Notes: generated from the letters alone by a model not told the origin. A DNA stretch of 20,773 nucleotides from Laetiporus sulphureus 93-53 (GCF_001632365.1 NW_024468614.1:16377-37149), one strand, 5' to 3'; positions 1-9,430 are shown, counted from the stretch's first letter. Program-made: numbers and translations.

Positions 1-239
1 CTCTCAGTGTGCTATATATCTAGTATCATCCTCATTTGTGATAGCACCCCTCACCTCACCAGTAAGTCTTACTTTGCGACTAGTGACTCGGCCTCATCAG
101 TGGGCACATCGTATCACCACAGCTCGTCGCTGTAGGCTCTCAGCCAAGAGACCCTCAAGGGGACTCCTTATTTTGGTTGTCTATCTTTGTCATCGGCATG
201 CCGTGACAGCATCAATATTTGTCGTATTAGCATTCCATC
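1..239 (+). other. Leader or LTR remnant upstream of the copia gag
   Basis: These bases precede the inferred copia gag start at 240. They probably belong to the 5' LTR or leader of that element. I could not find an LTR end followed by a convincing primer-binding site, and the only open frame here resembles nothing I know. The assignment rests on position alone. Confidence 0.3.
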
Positions 240-1003
240 ATGGCGGCCACAACCGACGTGAAAATGCCCATCCTTCCAAAGAGTCAACAGCATGGCAAAG
301 CCAATTGGTTCGACTGGAAGGGAAAGATCATCACCATCACTCGTATTTGTAGCCTATATGCGCATCTCACTGGAACGCTTACGTGACCACCTCCAGCTCC
401 ACCAGGTGCAGACCCAGGCAACGTCGCACTTGCCAGGGCAGAGCAGCAGTTGTGGGACAAGCATGATGAGTTTGCGAAGGCTATTACCACCTTGAACATC
501 ATCGACTTCATCGGACCAGAGTGAAGGATGAGGGGAAAACAGCTCACGAAGTATAGACTGCCTTAGTGCAGAAGCGGGAGCGCAAAATGGCATTGACAAT
601 CATAAATGCTGAGGATTACCTCAAAGTGTGCATGTGGACTGAAGGGACCGACCTCCAGGATCATTTCATAGAACTTCACTGCCGTTGGCGTGCCACACAT
701 GACCTGGGATCTACGTTTGATGCTGCTAGATTCACAATTATCATATGCAACTCAATGTCAAACCTTCCATCGCTCCTCTTGCAAACCGATCTGGATGTTG
801 TCATGGAGTTGATTCTTGCTGTCTTCGAGAATGACCGCATACAGGCCGGTAACCCGCTTAACCCGATGAAAACAGACCAAGTTGCATCACAAACCACCAG
901 TATGTTCATGACATGTGCAAAACCCATACAGATATGTGAGTGGTGCCCGTGTGGTGCAAAGGGCCATCTGCAAGCCAATTGTTTCTGTGAAGGGGGAGGA
1001 TGA
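240..1003 (+). pseudogene. Copia gag, broken
   Basis: The inferred start is the ATG at 240, whose frame gives a copia-type N-terminus with NWFDWKGKI near residues 19-27 and then SLYAHLTGTL. That frame has a TGA after TGTLT and another at the junction near 521. A frame change there continues as VKDEGKTAHEV, a TAG where a Trp is expected, then TALVQKRERKMALTI. The gag helical region follows (DLQDHFIELHCRWRATHDLG). Near 930-980 is a zinc-knuckle-like CPCGAKGHLQANC; a full CCHC knuckle would need its first Cys one position earlier, so it is degraded. The TGA at 1001 is a decay stop, since the frame resumes after it. The intact product would package element RNA into cytoplasmic particles. Confidence 0.75.
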
Positions 1004-1060
1004 GAGGGTCAGCAGCCAGCAGGGTGGACAAAGCCTATCCCTAAGAAGGGCTCACCTGCG

Positions 1061-1411
1061 GTGAAAGCGTTGACAGCCAAACAGGCTGCAGTGACATCGA
1101 CAGCAGTGAAATCTGGGGCTACTGCATCTAGTCCTCAGATTCTACCACAAGTTCACCTTATGACAGCAACCGCACGTTCCACAAACACGAGTGATGGGCA
1201 TGTATCAGAATATGATTATCATATATTCCTGGCCAGTGCCCACCTCGTCAATCTACCACATGTCGAGCCCATCAGCCATGGAACCCTGAGGGCCTATGCT
1301 GACACTGGTGCTACTCACCACTGCTTTGTGGATCGTGCAAGTTTCATCAACTATATGCCGCTCACTCTGATGCTGGGAAATGCAGCCAAGAAAGGTTCTT
1401 TAGCATCGTAG
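1061..1411 (+). pseudogene. Copia aspartic protease segment of pol, broken
   Basis: This segment continues the gag frame past the TGA at 1001. It carries the copia protease active-site motif ADTGATHHCF, with the catalytic Asp codon at 1301-1303, followed by a downstream VDRASF stretch. In a live element this enzyme cuts the Gag-Pol polyprotein inside the particle. The frame closes at 1409-1411. The coding sense continues one frame over as FSIVGVGNVAIKMMIDG, so there is a small indel near 1397. The first Met at 1061 is not a real start; the protease belongs to the polyprotein. Confidence 0.75.
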
Positions 1412-2807
1412 GAGTAGGCAATGTTGCCATCAAGATGATGATAGATGGATGTACATCCATCATTATATTTCAGAACACCATCCATACTCCCGATCTCATG
1501 GCAAATCTGATATCGATGCCATGCCTCGACCATGCTGAATATTCATTCTCTGGTGCAGCGGGGATGATGAACGTGATGGGCAAAGCAGGGAAGACAATGT
1601 TCACCTGCATCTTGACATTGGGTGACCTGTATGAGGTGGAGTTCACTAAGGTCAACTTCACTACCTTGCCAAATCTCTCTCGCATGTACCTCACTTATGA
1701 TCATCATGCACTAGCAGTTGATGACCACAGTTCTGTGGCTGACATCACAACTTGGCATCACAGACTGGGTCATATTAGTGAATAGACTGTACAGACGATG
1801 GCACGGTCCAATGTGGTGTCAGGTATGATCATGAAGGGCAACCGTCCTGCTGGGAAGTGTGAGAATTGTCTTAAGGGCAAGCAAACCCATGCACCATTTT
1901 GTGCATCTGAAGTCAAGATGGAGCTCCTTGAATGAGTCTATGTGGATTTGATGGGACCATTTCCCATTGCTTTGCTAGGTGGTGCTCGATACCTTTTGAC
2001 AATCGATGATGGCGTATCGTCCTATACCATGGTATACCCACTCACCACCAAGTCAATGGATGAAACATTACACCATTTTCAGGCTTTCCATCACATGGCT
2101 GAGTGACAGACAGGTTGCAAGCTGCACCATGTCCACTTTGACAATGACACTGAGTTCAATAATGGAGCATGGGCAGCTTACTCCCAGGACAACGGAATTG
2201 TTGTGGAACTGACTGTGCCCTATACACCTCAGGAGAATGGTGTAAGTGAGCACAGCCATCGCACCCTCACTGACCATGCTCATGCTATGCTGTATAATGC
2301 AGGCATCCTGAACCATTTGTGGGTGAAGGCTTTCCATATCGCTGTCTACTTGAAGTCGCTTACTCCGTCCGCAAGGCAGAAAGGCTGCACTTCATATGAA
2401 CATTGTCATGGATGTGCGCCCAACGTAGTGCACCTGCATGCATTTGGTTCAGTAGCATGAGCCAGACTTACCGATGACACCTGGACCAAGCTCGATCCTA
2501 AGTCACATCGCTGTATCCTTGTGGGTTATACTGACAATGCAAACTTTTGCTTGTGGGATCCCACTGCTGGTCTAAGGAGAGGGATCATTAGGTCACACGA
2601 TGTGGTCTTTGAGGAGGTAAAGGGTCACTGCACCTGTGAACCCACTGACATCTATGGTCAGGAGCCTACTGTCTCCACCGCAGCTGCTCATCCTACCCCT
2701 ATTTCACCACCTGTACCCAATCCTGATCCAACATCACACAATGGTGGAGTTCCACTTGTTCCCGGTGATGCACCTGTCCCAGCACCGGCATCAGCCTCTG
2801 CTCCAGC
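1412..2807 (+). pseudogene. Copia integrase and pre-RT region, broken
   Basis: A single reading frame, interrupted by stops, runs from about 1398 to 2807. It shows a copia motif IHTPDLMANLISM, the pre-integrase WHHRLGH, and CENC completing an HHCC zinc site. The DDE core follows: Asp at 1945-1947 (VDLMGPF), Asp at 2140-2142 (HFDNDTEF) and Glu at 2248-2250 (QENGVSEH). The last two are separated by 35 residues, as in copia integrases. In-frame stops lie at 1783 (TAG), 1933, 2104 and 2458 (TGA). The first three fit CAG or CGA codons after C-to-T change. The frame ends in a Pro/Ala-rich linker at the gypsy junction. An active integrase would insert the cDNA in the nucleus. Confidence 0.85.
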
Positions 2808-3177
2808 TGATATGCTCAACCGTGTCCTGGCCATGAGCAGCACTCCTAACCAAACCCCTACTGGTGGAAGGTGAACTGGGGCTCTGTCCGTCTGCAGTCC
2901 CTTTGGGCTACGGTCGCAGAAAAGTTCAGATGATAATGCAGTGATGAGCAGCCATGAGTCATTCAGCTGTGATGCTTGAAACGGAGTCAGATTGTCAAAG
3001 GTTCTGGATCGGTGAGTGTCAGACTTGACTGTATGAATGCCTCTGACTGGGAAACAGTCAAAAGCTGGAATGTGGGGGTGTGTGGATGTAGAATGCGATT
3101 GGCGACTTCCATACTCATGAACGGTGGTGGCTGAAGGTCTGGGCTGGGGCACGAGGACCTTCTATATCTGAAAAGTG

Positions 3178-3381
3178 CTGGTCAAGCACCAACGAGCAAT
3201 CCCTAACTGCCTCCAAACTGGGTCAAGCGCCAATGAGCAACCCCTAACTGTCTTCGAGCTGGGATAAGTGCCGACGACGAAGCCCTGAGCACTTCTGACT
3301 GGAACGAGTGTCGCCAATGAACCACTGGGTGTCTCCAAATGGGAATGAGCACTGACGATGAACTCCTGAGCACTAGCGAGG
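3178..3381. repeat. About 40-bp degenerate tandem repeat in the left LTR, 5 units
   Basis: Five imperfect units of 39-42 bp follow each other. Each begins near CTGG or TGGG and contains variants of AAGTGCCGACGATGAA followed by CCCTGAGC or CCCTAACTG. The matching part of the right LTR has four units, so copy number changed after the LTRs separated. Unit length varies, so this is a DNA-level repeat rather than a protein repeat. Confidence 0.65.
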
Positions 3382-3677
3382 CTACGGAATCCTGGTTTGA
3401 GACTCATGACTGGTGGCGTGTGAGCAAAATGCAATGGCATGAGATACGAGAACACGATAACATGACTTATGTGGCTGAAACCCGAGTGGAGCTAGAGGCC
3501 ACTGCTGAGAGTGCTGCCTCTCTTGGTGTCGAGAATCCCAGAGATGTAGAACGTGATCGCAATAGACGTAGACATAGTCGGGCATAACGTCCTAGCATAG
3601 ACAAGATGAGAACTGATCACTGCTGCATGGGGAAACTCCATGTAAAACTCTCTTATTATTCCTATGTACAGTGTAGA

Positions 3678-3684
3678 TTATATA
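3678..3684 (-). promoter_or_regulatory. TATA-like box in the left LTR
   Basis: On the minus strand this reads TATATAA. It is the best TATA candidate in the LTR and is kept in the right LTR at 15675-15681. In an LTR it would direct the element's genomic RNA leftward. It also lies 15 bp from the point where the MITE entered the other LTR. Confidence 0.45.
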
Positions 3685-4127
3685 GTGGATCAGAAATGAG
3701 CCAGCTGAGTCGCTAAAACGCATTTTCGATCCATTGAAACCTGTCACAAAGCTCGTCCCTGCCCCTCTCTATATCATACAATCAGGGAACTGGAAGTCCG
3801 GCCCTGTCAGGGTCCATTGGTCCACTACCCTATCTTCTGTTCAGTTAGTGCACTTGTTCATTTCCAAGTTGCCTAACTGGTCGTGTTTCACTCTCGTGCT
3901 GTACCTTGTAATCAGCTATGCTTCCTCGTGGCTCGCTCGTCATTTTCATGCCTCATGTTCACCTTCTGACCCCTTTATGCAGTTCCATGTTCCCAGGCTG
4001 TCAGTAAAGTCTTCTTTGCCCACTCTGGACTGTTTTGGCTCGGTGTTTGTCTTTTTGGATCGTGGTGACTCGCTATCTGATTGTGCGATAGTCAGACACA
4101 GTTTCTGGCATTTTCCGATCGCAGAAT

Positions 4128-4165
4128 ATCTCGGTATGTATCACCTATCTCGGTATGTACCACCT
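4128..4165. repeat. 19-bp tandem duplication at the LTR/polypurine junction
   Basis: Two adjacent 19-bp units begin ATCTCGGTATGTA and end CACCT, differing at one base. The right copy (around 16151-16168) has a single unit. The duplication covers the LTR end and the first three bases of the polypurine tract complement, so the true LTR end in this copy could be placed at 4143 or 4162. Confidence 0.6.
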
Positions 4166-4175
4166 CCCCCATTCT
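4163..4175 (-). other. Polypurine tract of gypsy element 1
   Basis: On the minus strand the bases read AGAATGGGGGAGG and abut the LTR. The identical tract at 16166-16178 is followed directly by TGATATGC, the LTR start. A purine run against the 3' LTR is where plus-strand DNA synthesis is primed in LTR retroelements. This position sets the inner LTR border and places the antisense genes inside the element rather than in the LTR. Confidence 0.75.
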
Positions 4176-4259
4176 GAGATCTGGACTGTCCTCAGTCCAT
4201 TGGGCTTGCATACTTTAGATAGCACAACCTCACTGTCAGTTTTCCAGTCCTTCACCGCT

Positions 4260-5512
4260 ATGTCCACGTCGACGGTGTCTTCAGCCTCGCCGCTCACACT
4301 CGCAGTGTCTACCCCATTGACAGTGCTTGCATTTCACTACTGCAGCACCTGTATAATCTTGTGTTCACATCACCCACTCCTGATGCTCATGCCTTGGTCT
4401 GGCAGGGCTGGGCCATGTCATTTTTCACTTATGAGGTGAGTATTCTGTGTTGCGATCTGCCTTCTGCCAGTCAATGCTGCGGCCTTCCAGTTATGCATGA
4501 CCCGTGACTATCCAGACTGTGCCAAGAGTTTGCTGCATGAGGTCAATTCAGTGTATGACTGGCTCATGCTGAATGCGAGCCCTGACTTTGATTGGATCCC
4601 AGCAGTGGTCCCCTCCACCCTGAGAGGTTATCCTGAGGCTGTCGGCACCACTGACCTGATTCGTTCTCCTGCTGCGATGACTGCGATCATGCAGAAGATC
4701 ATTAAGGCTGCAGACCATGGTGATTTTGACAAGCTCCCTGAAGGTCATGACCTTACTTGCGATCACTTTCTAATGGCATACACGACAAATGATGTTTTCG
4801 TGGAATGGCACGACCGTACATTCCTTGGGCAGACCATCCTAATTGGCTGCTGGTGGATAGATTATGATAGCTGACATGTTCCTTCTTCTTCCACTGTGTC
4901 TTGTACTATGGCGGAGATTCTTCAGGATGTGGTCAAGCATGAATCTGAAGTTGCTGCAGTGACTCTGCGAGTTCAGTGACATTCGGTGTCCGTGGTCACC
5001 ACCAAGTCCTCTGAGTCAGATATGCTGTGTGAGTACTACGCTGCCATCCACACTCTCTCAAAGCATGTGCAAATCACATTCTTGAGTTTCGGAAAGCCGT
5101 GGCCGCATATCAAGGTACGTTCATTCGCTTTTCACCTCCTGTGCATCGCTTATGTTTCTGCCACCAGTGCTCTAAGTGCTTGATGGATGGCGACTGCATT
5201 ATTATGCCTTCCGAGCATGGTGGACAGGCTTGCATTCACTGCTGAGTGTCGCACCTCCCTCCAGTACGCCTTCTTTTTCTTGATCAGAAATGCTGCCGTC
5301 CTGACTCCACTCCTTTTGTGATTGCAGGCACCAAATCACTTGTCGATACCGAGCAGATTCTTAGCGAGATTCGTGGACTGGCTGTTCCCAGCACTCTGCT
5401 AGTCAAGATCTATACACAGGAGCATACGCGACTGGTAGTGGAGGTGACTCGCATTAGCGAGCATCTTCAGTTCTTGAAAACCTTCCTGACTGCGAATAGG
5501 AAAGCCACGTAG
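4260..5512 (+). pseudogene. Gene 1, element 1 copy: spliced antisense cargo gene with zinc-cluster-like motif, broken
   Basis: I do not recognise this family. Comparison with the copy at 16263-17562 gives four exons: 4260-4435, 4491-5114, 5168-5263 and 5328-5512. The introns are 53-64 bp. The start ATG lies 97 bp inside the element from the LTR. Exon 1 has lost one base after the start codon. In-frame TGA codons sit at 4872, 4977 and 5243; the first and third are shared with the other copy. Exon 3 opens directly with a cysteine cluster, CSKC...C...CIHC; a 22-bp deletion between two CCTC repeats removed its last Cys and shifted the frame. Exon 4 is open and ends in a heptad-like helix. A VKHESE stretch fits the SUMO-acceptor pattern. 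It runs opposite to gag-pol and upstream of gene 2. The role is unknown; the cluster suggests zinc or nucleic-acid binding. Confidence 0.7.
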
Positions 5513-5838
5513 TCTAGAACTGCCTCGATTTGTCTTTTGTGTACTCCATTTTCTCATGTACAATAGTCCGACTGTGTTCATCTCTGGTGCTGTGCCATGA
5601 ATCTATTATTTTGTGTGGCTTTGATCGGGGTTGGCTCGCATTTCGGTTCCGCAATAGAAGTCCCATCCGAGTCACTCTAACTGGCTTCCTCAGAAAGCCG
5701 ACTGGCTCTACCACGTGGTAGAGGATGATATCGTGAGGTTTTAATGACGCGTTCACGTGTCCGAGCTTGGCCAGTCCAAACTTTTCTGCAATGGCACCCA
5801 ACTAGCCTCTCCCTCTACCTCAATCTCTTAGCTCCTCG
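5513..5838 (+). promoter_or_regulatory. Gene 1 to gene 2 intergenic region, probable gene 2 promoter
   Basis: This 326-bp gap is conserved in both copies (17563-17890 in the other). It holds no coding frame kept in both. It should contain the end of the gene 1 transcript and the start of gene 2. Its clearest element is the palindrome at 5706-5723; I see no convincing TATA box. Separate transcripts are likely but not shown. Confidence 0.4.
5706..5723. promoter_or_regulatory. Perfect 18-bp palindrome with CACGTG core
   Basis: CTCTACCACGTGGTAGAG is its own reverse complement. The CACGTG centre is the classical E-box bound by bHLH factors in fungi and other eukaryotes. It lies about 115 bp upstream of the inferred gene 2 start. 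The second copy, at 17754-17771, has CACATG, a single CpG-to-CpA change. Binding is inference. Confidence 0.45.
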
Positions 5839-7894
5839 ATGGGTGACCCTGCTACTCTGTTGTCCTCTCAATGTCCTGCAACTCCAGTCACTTCTTCATG
5901 CAAGGTACACCTGTCTTTCAAACCTTTTGGCTTCTCGCAGTGCTAATGCCTTTCCTTGACACCTAGACAGCAGACTCAAAAGATGCTGTCATGGGTGTCA
6001 TTTACTTCGCTTGGGAGGCATTGTGTGAGGCAGAGCCTCTCAATCCAGCTGTGGATTTCGAATTCCTGATACATGAGGTCCTTTCTGCCCTGGTAAGTGA
6101 ATGCTCCATCGTACTCGCAGCTGGCTAACTTGCTCCCTCCTCTAGCATGATCTTCATGCCTTCTTGGACTCAGTGTCACAAACGTGCTATACCCAGTTTT
6201 GCCAAAAAGCCCAGGCACATCTCGACTCCTTCATTCAACCATCATGGCTATCATGATGCACAGAGTTGATCTCACCTGAGTGGGCTGCTGCCTTCTCGGC
6301 AAACAAGGTGCATGTGCTGGACTGTGATCTCTTGTCCTCTACTAACATGATCCTTCAACTCTCTCTAGGAGCTGAGCCCCCCTTCAGTGACTGAGGCTTT
6401 CGCACATACTCCTTCCAATACTGAGGAGGTCACGGCCTCCAACTCTCTGACCACTTCCACCGGCACTGACGATACTCTCCTCTCAGTTGCTCTGGCCTCT
6501 TTTTTTGTGGTAGCCATGCCTGTCACAGCTTCTGCTGCTCTTGGTGATCCTGTCCCTACATTTGAGTTTCAGGCTCGTGCGGCCAACCTGGTCGCTATTG
6601 ACCCTCCTTTCAACTCAGATCTTGCAGCCATGGAGGTTGATCCTCCACTCGCTTCCATGTTCAATAAACCTCCCTCTGTGAAAGGCTCTGAGACCATCGA
6701 GCTCTCCAGCAATGATTAGAACAATAGCGATAGTGACGAGGTCAAGTTCATGGGTGGCACGATCCCCAACTTGTCTCCCGTGCATCTGAAGAAGGGCAAG
6801 GGTCGTGGTCACAAGTCCATCAAAGCTTCCAAAATAACTACGACCTCAGAGGACCAGTATGTGCACATGCCTGTGTGCTCCTTTCATGATCGCTCCCTTC
6901 CTGCAGAGTATCTTCTGGCTTGGCAGAAGCAGTCTATTGCTTATTTGGTAAGTGCTTGCCTGGCCCACCCTTTTCCATTGCTAACTCCTTTTTCCAGTGT
7001 CGCTATTGCCTTCTTTCTGAGAAGGTGTCTCTTACTTGCATGCTAAGCAAGTTCCATCCTAAATGCTGCAAATGTCACCATGACCACAAGGCCTGCAAGT
7101 GGTGGATGCGTGATATGGTCCCTGACATTGATAATGCCGACAGATGGCTTTCACTAAAGAAGCTGTACCATCAGAAGGATTGGCCACTGCCCAAGATGCC
7201 GGATGCTTCAGTGATTGTGAAGGCTTCTAGTCACCAGGGTGACTACAACGAGCAGATGCATGATGTGAACACTGCCAGCAGCGATTACACCACAGAGCTC
7301 GAGCTTCTGCTGGACACACTGATTGATGAATATGAGACTGTGATTGCTCCGGCCCCATGCCTTCATAGGCCTCCCTCCTTTCTCGTTATGTTTCTGGCTA
7401 ACTGACCTCCCTCCAGGTCCAGCCCATACCTTACCTGACATGCCCAAGCCTGATGTTGAGTCCGACACTGAAGGTGCACCTGAGATTGTGACCGTCAAGC
7501 AAGAGAAGGGCACCACTGGGCCTTCTCGTCATAAGCTGGTGATTCCTCCACCACTGCATGGTATGTTCCTTTCCGCATCGTTACTTCTTTGCTAATGGTT
7601 TCTTTAGATCATTTCGACAGGCCTCCCAAGTGTCCTCGCTTTGACGACTTCAATCCTGATGACATCGTGATGCAGCATGCCACACCGGCACCATCATCGT
7701 TCTGCTGACCAAGGTCCTCAAGCTGCACTCGTCGAAAGGGCTCCTCCAAGGCTATGACCGTGAAGTCAGAGCCGATTCATGCTTCGACAGCTGTCATCGA
7801 GCCCTCTGAAGCTAGTACGCAACTTGAGTGGATGATCAAGCTTTCGCAACAGCTCCTCAAGGAGAACCATGCCTTGAGGGCTCACAAGTCGTGA
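5839..7894 (+). pseudogene. Gene 2, element 1 copy: six-exon antisense cargo gene, broken
   Basis: This is an unrecognised family. The inferred exons are 5839-5904, 5967-6092, 6146-6307, 6369-6947, 6998-7560 and 7608-7894. The five introns of 47-62 bp have GT...AG ends and CTAAC/CTAAT branch sites. The intact product would be about 600 residues: an N-terminal part (exons 2-3), a Ser/Thr/Ala-rich region, an acidic Ser/Asp block, a Lys-rich stretch, then exon 5 opening with the cysteine cluster CRYC...C...CCKC...C, all Cys kept. Damage: TGA at 6254 (Trp in the other copy), TAG at 6717 (Glu in the other copy), a +1 shift near 7380, a 1-bp loss near 7680 and a 17-bp deletion between AAAGG repeats near 7740. 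The C-terminus keeps a helix (LEWMIKLSQQLLKENHALR). VKQEK and VKSEP fit the SUMO pattern. It ends 280 bp from the pol stop, tail to tail. Confidence 0.7.
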
Positions 7895-8174
7895 CTTCAT
7901 TGGTGTGCTAGGCTTGGGCTGGGGTGATGCAAAGTGGGCCATCCACATATTTCTTCACATCTCTTTCGTGATCTCTCCCTACGTGCGCATGGAGCAAGTG
8001 TATTAGTTAGTCGTTTTGAATAAAATGTGTGCCAAAAAGCCTTGTGCGATCTTGCCTGACCAAAATATTAAGAAATTTGCCACCGAATATGATAGTCTTG
8101 TTCGAATTCTTGAGTCTCTAGCTGAGTCCTTGCCTATATACAATTGAATGATTAGTTCGAATCCCTATACTTGT
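7895..8174. other. Tail-to-tail spacer between gene 2 and gypsy pol
   Basis: This stretch separates two convergent stops: gene 2 on the + strand and pol on the minus strand. It carries an AATAAA polyadenylation-like signal for gene 2 and is conserved, with changes, at 19960-20229. I see no polypurine tract or LTR border here, which is why I place the LTR border beyond the antisense genes instead. Confidence 0.55.
8019..8024 (+). terminator. AATAAA polyadenylation-like signal of gene 2
   Basis: AATAAA lies about 125 bp after the gene 2 stop and is kept in the second copy at 20088-20093. It would mark the 3' end of the antisense transcript. Fungal signals are loose, so this is suggestive only. 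Confidence 0.4.
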
Positions 8175-9430
8175 CTATTCTGACTCGTTTGCATTGTACT
8201 GGTCCTGCGATCCTTCGTCTTCTTTCCCTGACTCCTCATCTTCTTGTTCTTCATCCAGTTCCTCTTCTCCTTGGTCATCCGCCTGATGTATCTTCATCAA
8301 TCTGGTTTTCGATGCGTCCAACATTTCTTCTGTGATTGTGATCTTCTTCTTTGCCATAAAGGGCACCACCCTGAATGCAGCAATTGGTCAGTCCAATACT
8401 GCTCCATCCAACTTGCAGAGCATGTATGCTCCTCCCCGATTGCGAAACAGCACAATATATGGTTCAATATAGTGCGGTGTCATTTTCCAATTGAGTGCCT
8501 TCTTGATCTGCATATGCCAAACCAAGACTAGGTCTCTGCGCTTGAAGTCAAAATCCTTGATTGCATTCTTGTGGACTCGCTCAAATCATCTGACTGCTTT
8601 TCTTCTGGCTTCATAGACTGTGTTATAGATTCTTGCGACCTGTTCACGGCACTTCTGCAACACTTCAGCTCGACTCACAATTAGGTCAGTTGTTGTCACC
8701 ATTTCGACTGGGGCTGGAATCAAATACGTTGCTTCAACAATGTCAAGCGGTAGGACTGGATTGGTGCCTGTGACTGTGAAATAGGGTAAGCAACTCATGT
8801 GTCTTCTAACTGTTACTCTTTCTGACCAGAAAATGGAATGTGTGACTTGACTCCATTTGCGCTCTGCTCCATCAGCAGCCTTGAATAGACCTTGCTGAAC
8901 GTCGAAATGTGGTCGCTCAACGATTCCATTCACTCGTGAGTTGTAGCCACTTATCCGGATGTGCTTGATGTGGTATTTCTTCTCCAGATAGGCTGCTGCT
9001 TTTACGAATGGTGCGCCGTTGTCAGTTACGATTTCTGATAGTGCCCCCCAGCGACAGAGTATATCTTTGAAAATCCAATCACCGAGGGTCTTTGCAGTTT
9101 CTGCTTGAAGCATACAGAATGCAGGATAGTGGGTGAGTGAACATCGACCCTGCACGATGTACTTGAATCCATTTGAGGGCGGCATATGCATTGTGTCGAT
9201 ATATATTTTCGCAAATATCGGGGCTGGAATCGCAACAGTCAGTGGAATGAGAATCTGATGAATCTGTCGCTTTTAACATATTACACAAGTCGTGACAAAC
9301 CAAGCGATGTCAGCCACGACATCCGGTCACCAAAAGCGTTCGCGAATCAATGACCGAGTCAGAAAAATGCCTCAATGCCCAAGTTTGTCATGTGCTCCAG
9401 CGAGGACCTGCAGTCAGTTTTCTGGTAATA
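8175..9430 (-). pseudogene. Gypsy integrase and acidic C-terminal tail, broken
   Basis: The N-terminal zinc site reads AGAHDKLGH, then CVIC, between about 9411 and 9260, with a TGA in between. The catalytic core has Asp at 9195-9197 (YIDTMHM), Asp at 9021-9023 (VTDNGAPF) and Glu at 8916-8918 (NGIVERPHF), so all three acidic residues are intact. An open stretch of 201 codons (9191-8586) covers most of it. A TGA at 8586 corresponds to CGA in the second element, after which the frame continues as FERVHKNAIKDFDF. A second TGA at 8388 is shared with the second element. The tail is very acidic (runs of Glu and Asp). I saw no chromodomain. Confidence 0.85.

Larger units (their letters stand above)
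1..2807 (+). mobile_element. Truncated Ty1/copia retrotransposon
   Basis: Gag, zinc-knuckle-like motif, protease, pre-integrase and integrase appear in copia order on the + strand. The integrase is followed by the block that normally leads to reverse transcriptase (ILVGY, then SHDVVFEE), but no copia reverse transcriptase or RNase H follows. At 2808 the sequence changes to the terminal TGATATGC of a gypsy LTR. The gypsy element therefore probably inserted into the copia pol, and the rest of the copia should lie past the far end of the gypsy array, outside the window. The left limit is unknown; 1 is only the window edge. Confidence 0.8.
2808..4162 (-). repeat. 3' LTR of gypsy element 1
   Basis: A 1355-bp direct repeat of 14583-16165. 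On the minus strand it ends in GCATATCA, and its inner end, mutated here, matches TGATATGC in the other copy. In one 100-bp sample (3061-3160 against 14836-14935) I counted seven differences, all transitions, five at CpG/TpG/CpA positions. Compared with the right LTR it lacks the MITE, has one extra unit of a 40-bp minisatellite, and carries a 19-bp tandem duplication at its inner end. It contains a TATA-like motif on the minus strand. Open frames inside it are not consistently kept between the two LTRs. Confidence 0.85.

Noticed and set aside
2688..3152. Minus-strand open frame in the left LTR, with a related one at 14619-14927
   Set aside because: It straddles the LTR/copia junction and is truncated differently in the other LTR. 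It resembles nothing known and is most likely chance within the LTR.
3734..4177. 147-codon + strand open frame at the inner LTR end
   Set aside because: Not kept as one frame in the right LTR and crosses the LTR/PPT border. No protein features support it.
5243..5245. In-frame TGA in a Cys-rich motif, conserved in both copies, as a selenocysteine or readthrough codon
   Set aside because: Other TGA codons here are plainly decay products of CGA or TGG, and I know of no selenoprotein use in this group of fungi. Shared ancestry explains the conservation.
7344..7470. A possible extra 32-bp intron in gene 2 exon 5 (GT...CTAACTGAC...CCAG)
   Set aside because: Removing it would break the frame in the second copy, which reads straight through. 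The first copy simply has a +1 insertion here.
4260..7894. Genes 1 and 2 as ordinary host genes in a tandem gene cluster
   Set aside because: They lie within LTR, PPT and pol boundaries and recur with the same element parts in the second copy.
2801..8500. Reading the whole A/B repeat (about 5.4 kb) as one giant LTR containing genes
   Set aside because: The repeat also includes the pol 3' end, which cannot be LTR. A polypurine tract followed by TGATATGC puts the border at 4162/16165.
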